From positions 1-34,499 of the forward strand of contig CAZJBS010000030.1 of assembly GCA_964544475.1 (NCBI GenBank): DNA of 34,499 bases, given 5' to 3'. This document shows, one piece after another, positions 31,995-34,499 of this stretch. Positions within the stretch are counted from its first letter, which is position 1, and each line of letters begins with the position of its first letter. The DNA comes from CAZJBS01 sp964544475. GTDB lineage: Bacteria; CLD3; SB21. The translations under genes were made by a program, and so were the position numbers. The notes beneath the pieces are model-generated. The model did no database searches, had not been told where the DNA came from, and was given only the letters and a program-made list of their open reading frames with translations.

Positions 31995-33944
31995 CTATTT
32001 CACAAGAATCATCTTTCGCGTCTGGACAAACCCCGACGTGCTCAGACGGTAGAAATAGATGCCGCTCGCCATGGTACGGCCGGCTTCGTCGCGGCCGTCC
32101 CACACCGACGTGTAGGCCCCCGCTTCACGGCGGCCTTCGAATAGCGACCGCACTTCCTGGCCCAGCAGATTGTAAACTTTCAGCGTCACGTGAGCGGAAT
32201 TCGCAAGTTCATAGGCGATCGTCGTCGTGGGATTGAATGGGTTTGGAAAATTCTGCGAAAGCCTGAATTCACGTGGCGCCGGCCCGTCGCCGATGGCAAC
32301 GACCACATTGATGTCGGCCAGGCGGCGCGGCATCAACTGGAAACTGTCCAGATACGCCGAGGTCTGATCAAACTGCGCCACGATACCGCGCACGTTCACG
32401 GCGCCTTCCGGAATCGGCGTGCCATTGATGTCGTCGGTGTCGATGTCGATGCGTACGACGAGGTCGGTATCGTTATTGAAGAAATAATTGACGCCGCTGC
32501 CGGTGATCGTAAACACGCCGCTGAGATCGAAGTCCACATTCGTGACAATCACGAGCATGCCTTCGTACGTTTCGGAATCCAGCTGATCGGGCGTGATAAT
32601 AACCGGATCGGGTACCGGGTTTCCGGTGGAATTCACGACAAATACGATATTGGGCGTGGAAACTTCCAATTTGCCGTTGAAGTGCGTCACCGTTCCTTCG
32701 ACCGTCAAATCGGTACCTTCGCCATAATTGACATGATTGCCTGAACGGAAAATATTGACGCCGCTCGTGGCGTCCTGGACAAAAATGTCGATATTGGTCG
32801 CTGAGAACACCGAATCCCCGGCGGTCACTATACCGCGGACGCGCACGGGCCAGCCATGGTATATGCTGACACCATTGCCGTCGTTGTTGCGCAGGATCTC
32901 GATGGGCGTGGTGCCGGCGAGGAAATTGTACGAACCGGTTTGCGTGACCGCGCCGCTGTCGTCCGTCGCTTTGAAATAGTAGGACACCACGGTGCCGTCG
33001 GTCGGATACAACGTGCCGGGCAAAACCGCCTGGTAGTCATTGCCGCCCACGGGATCCATGTCCACGCTGTCGGTGAAGGAACCCGATGAATAGATCACCT
33101 TCACCGCGGTCACCGTATGATCGTCCGTCACATGCGCGGACAAGTCCGCATCGCCCAGCGCGGTCGGAATCCACGGGGAACGGGTGAGAGAGGAGATATT
33201 TGGCGGTGTGTTGGTTGTGGACCCGCCACTGGCCACTGCTGTTGCCCAATCGGTGGCTACACGAAATCCATCGATGCTCACGCTTTGCGACACACTGCCC
33301 TGCCGGATTGCGATACATCCGACATCTGAGATCTCGCTGCCATCACCAGCGGAAAGAAGAGCATTCGGCTCCGGGGACCCAATAACAGGATTGATAAACA
33401 GAGAAGTCGAAACGCCAAATTCGTATTTTAATACGATCAGATATGTGATTCCCGCCGTGTAAATGGAATCCGTCCATGCCGTCGGCCATCCTGATCTTCG
33501 GATCAAGCCGAAAGAAAGTGAACCATTCGCGGCTGTTTTGACATAGACCCGGCCACTGAAATTCGTGCCAATCACTTGTGGGCCCATGTGAAAGAAATAG
33601 TCGCCGCTTGTGGCCGACCCGACGTTTGCGAGAAATGCCGTATATACTGTGCCGCTGGATTGGGCGACGAAAGTCCGGTTGGCATCTTCCCTGGACCCAC
33701 TCCCGCCGGTCGCGACTGTGTTGTTGCCCACGCCGCTGCCTGCATATCCAGTGTAGGTAAGACCGGGTGTGACAACCATCAGGGGATTCAGGTTACGCCC
33801 ACTGTGAGGCGTCCATCCATGGACTACGAGTGAATCGCCGGCGCCTGCCGGATAGTCAAAGTCTTCCACCAATAACAACTGCGCCTGGGCCTCCGCCGTA
33901 AACGCAATTATCACAATCGGCAATATTAGTAGCCATCGTTTCAT
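31995..33944 (-). CDS. Secreted protein with a type IX-style C-terminal sorting domain
   Basis: I start at 33944 (MKRWLLILPIVIIAFTAEAQ), where AAAGGA lies about 8 bases before the ATG and the signal peptide begins directly; upstream ATGs at 33998 and 33965 only add a charged leader. The mature protein has an N-terminal jelly-roll-like region (to about residue 230), an immunoglobulin-like segment (SYYFKATDDSGAVTQ), and an OB-like region resembling DUF5689 (VRGIVTAGDSVFSATNIDIF and DLTVEGTVTHFNGKLEV). It ends with a FlgD-like/type IX sorting domain: LSQNFPNPFNPTTTIAYEL, VYNLLGQEV and GIYFYRL, ending KMILVK. It is likely exported to the cell surface or medium. No enzymatic motif is visible. Confidence 0.88.
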   Translation of the reverse strand: MKRWLLILPIVIIAFTAEAQAQLLLVEDFDYPAGAGDSLVVHGWTPHSGRNLNPLMVVTPGLTYTGYAGSGVGNNTVATGGSGSREDANRTFVAQSSGTVYTAFLANVGSATSGDYFFHMGPQVIGTNFSGRVYVKTAANGSLSFGLIRRSGWPTAWTDSIYTAGITYLIVLKYEFGVSTSLFINPVIGSPEPNALLSAGDGSEISDVGCIAIRQGSVSQSVSIDGFRVATDWATAVASGGSTTNTPPNISSLTRSPWIPTALGDADLSAHVTDDHTVTAVKVIYSSGSFTDSVDMDPVGGNDYQAVLPGTLYPTDGTVVSYYFKATDDSGAVTQTGSYNFLAGTTPIEILRNNDGNGVSIYHGWPVRVRGIVTAGDSVFSATNIDIFVQDATSGVNIFRSGNHVNYGEGTDLTVEGTVTHFNGKLEVSTPNIVFVVNSTGNPVPDPVIITPDQLDSETYEGMLVIVTNVDFDLSGVFTITGSGVNYFFNNDTDLVVRIDIDTDDINGTPIPEGAVNVRGIVAQFDQTSAYLDSFQLMPRRLADINVVVAIGDGPAPREFRLSQNFPNPFNPTTTIAYELANSAHVTLKVYNLLGQEVRSLFEGRREAGAYTSVWDGRDEAGRTMASGIYFYRLSTSGFVQTRKMILVK

Positions 33945-33998
33945 TTTTGATTTCCTTTCACTCATGTTTTTGATCGATGATGCTTTTTGATTGGTCAT

Positions 33999-34171
33999 TG
34001 GTTGGGTTCCTCATGCCGCAAAATAGAGAATCGACTCATGAAAGGAAAGTTAAAAAGTACTATGGTTCTGTAATCGTGCGATGAGCGCGCACGCTGCGGG
34101 CGGCAGACGCCCGATGCCATCCTGCCGAACCAGTGGCCAGGCTACTCAAACATTGGCCGGGGGAAGTGGCG
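33999..34171. other. Intergenic region upstream of the type IX-sorted gene
   Basis: No coding frame with recognisable features is present. It should hold the promoter of the minus-strand gene ending at 31995, but I found no convincing hexamers. A GC-rich imperfect hairpin lies near 34098-34118. Confidence 0.35.
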
Positions 34172-34215
34172 TGCCTCCGCGCCGAAACCCGGTAACCCCA
34201 CCCTGACCCTCCCCT
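34172..34215. repeat. Direct repeat, first copy
   Basis: A 44-base stretch containing CCGCGCCGAAACCCGGT, then AACCCCACCCTGACCCTCCCC, shortened here; it recurs with few changes at 34455-34499, about 280 bases later. The second copy runs off the window. Confidence 0.85.
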
Positions 34216-34239
34216 TGGAGGGGAGGGCAAGGGTGGGGT
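34195..34239. repeat. Long near-perfect hairpin
   Basis: ACCCCACCCT (34195-34204) and CCCTCCCC (34207-34214) pair with GGGGAGGG (34220-34227) and AGGGTGGGGT (34230-34239). Only a two-base internal mismatch and a five-base loop interrupt the stem. It is part of the repeat cluster at this end. Confidence 0.85.
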
Positions 34240-34340
34240 CCGCGAAGTGGAGACCAACGAAAGAAGGTCATTACAACAATGCGCGGTGCACAGCACCATA
34301 GGAATAGATGTTTCGGCGCGTCTTGGCGCCTTTTCTTTGT

Positions 34341-34372
34341 GCGCTTTCTTTTGGCGCAACAAAAGAAAGCGC
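34341..34372. repeat. Perfect 13-bp-arm hairpin
   Basis: GCGCTTTCTTTTG (34341-34353) and CAAAAGAAAGCGC (34360-34372) are exact reverse complements around GCGCAA. No gene covers it and no T-run follows, so a dispersed repeat element is likelier than a terminator. Confidence 0.85.
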
Positions 34373-34414
34373 AACCATGAAGCTCTCCGTGAGCTACCAC
34401 CACGCAGGACTGAG

Positions 34415-34435
34415 ACACCCGCCTTCGGCGGGTGT
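34415..34435. repeat. GC-rich hairpin
   Basis: ACACCCGCC (34415-34423) and GGCGGGTGT (34427-34435) pair around TTC. No T-run follows. It lies between the perfect hairpin and the second direct-repeat copy. Confidence 0.8.
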
Positions 34436-34454
34436 GACATAATCAGGGGCGGTT

Positions 34455-34499
34455 TGCTTCCGCGCCGAAACCCGGTCAACCCCACCCCGACCCTCCCCT
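34455..34499. repeat. Direct repeat, second copy, cut by the window edge
   Basis: It repeats 34172-34215 with a T for C, an inserted C and one further change, and ends at the window edge just where the hairpin half CCCTCCCC begins in the first copy. The element probably continues beyond the window. Confidence 0.8.

Noticed and set aside
34060..34485. 141-codon open frame on the minus strand
   Set aside because: It runs through the hairpins and direct repeats and encodes low-complexity basic sequence typical of translated repeats.

Overview
The window looks like a chromosomal segment of a Gram-negative bacterium of the Bacteroidota/Chlorobiota/Ignavibacteria/KSB1 (FCB) assemblage, probably an uncultivated lineage assembled from a metagenome. 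Three things point there: a secreted protein with a type IX-secretion-style C-terminal sorting domain (minus strand, 31995-33944), a cbb3 oxidase with fused CcoN-CcoO and a mono-heme CcoP, and large secreted propeller/TPR and sortilin-like proteins. Species-level identity cannot be read from the sequence.

Region 1 (1-4.5 kb, minus strand) is an accessory defence locus: hsdR of a type I restriction system followed by a RhuM-Fic protein. hsdM and hsdS are not in the window. hsdR is bracketed on both sides by same-strand scraps of a second, diverged hsdR: a C-terminal tail at 1068-1139 and an N-terminal piece at 4259-4505. A palindromic repeat (unit AAACCTGGAAGGTTT) sits in frame inside the intact hsdR and, expanded, at the equivalent place in the scrap. 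This is the most unusual part of the window.

Region 2 (4.5-9.7 kb) holds a desaturase/transglutaminase-like pair, a divergent lipoprotein, and an SDR-aldehyde dehydrogenase pair with overlapping stop and start. Region 3 (9.7-15.7 kb) holds the ABC-F factor ettA and a probable two-gene unit of a giant periplasmic or surface propeller-TPR protein plus an outer-membrane barrel, closed by a strong terminator. Region 4 (15.9-17.4 kb, plus strand) is dprA followed by a stand-alone receiver domain.

Region 5 (17.4-28.3 kb, minus strand) is a compact respiratory unit: ccoI-ccoS-ccoNO-ccoQ-ccoP-ccoG-fixH-TauE/SafE-like permease-fnr-like regulator, then thiH and a membrane protein. It encodes the high-affinity oxidase, its copper loading and assembly factors, and a probable Fe-S oxygen-sensing regulator. 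A candidate Fnr-type box lies about 41 bp upstream of the predicted start of the ccoI promoter, so the operon may be controlled by its own regulator.

Region 6 (28.6-34.5 kb) contains a sortilin/VPS10-like beta-propeller protein (plus strand), a bidirectional terminator, the type IX-sorted protein (minus strand), and a 500-bp gene-free end packed with hairpins and a direct repeat. No tRNA, rRNA, CRISPR array or transposase gene was seen.
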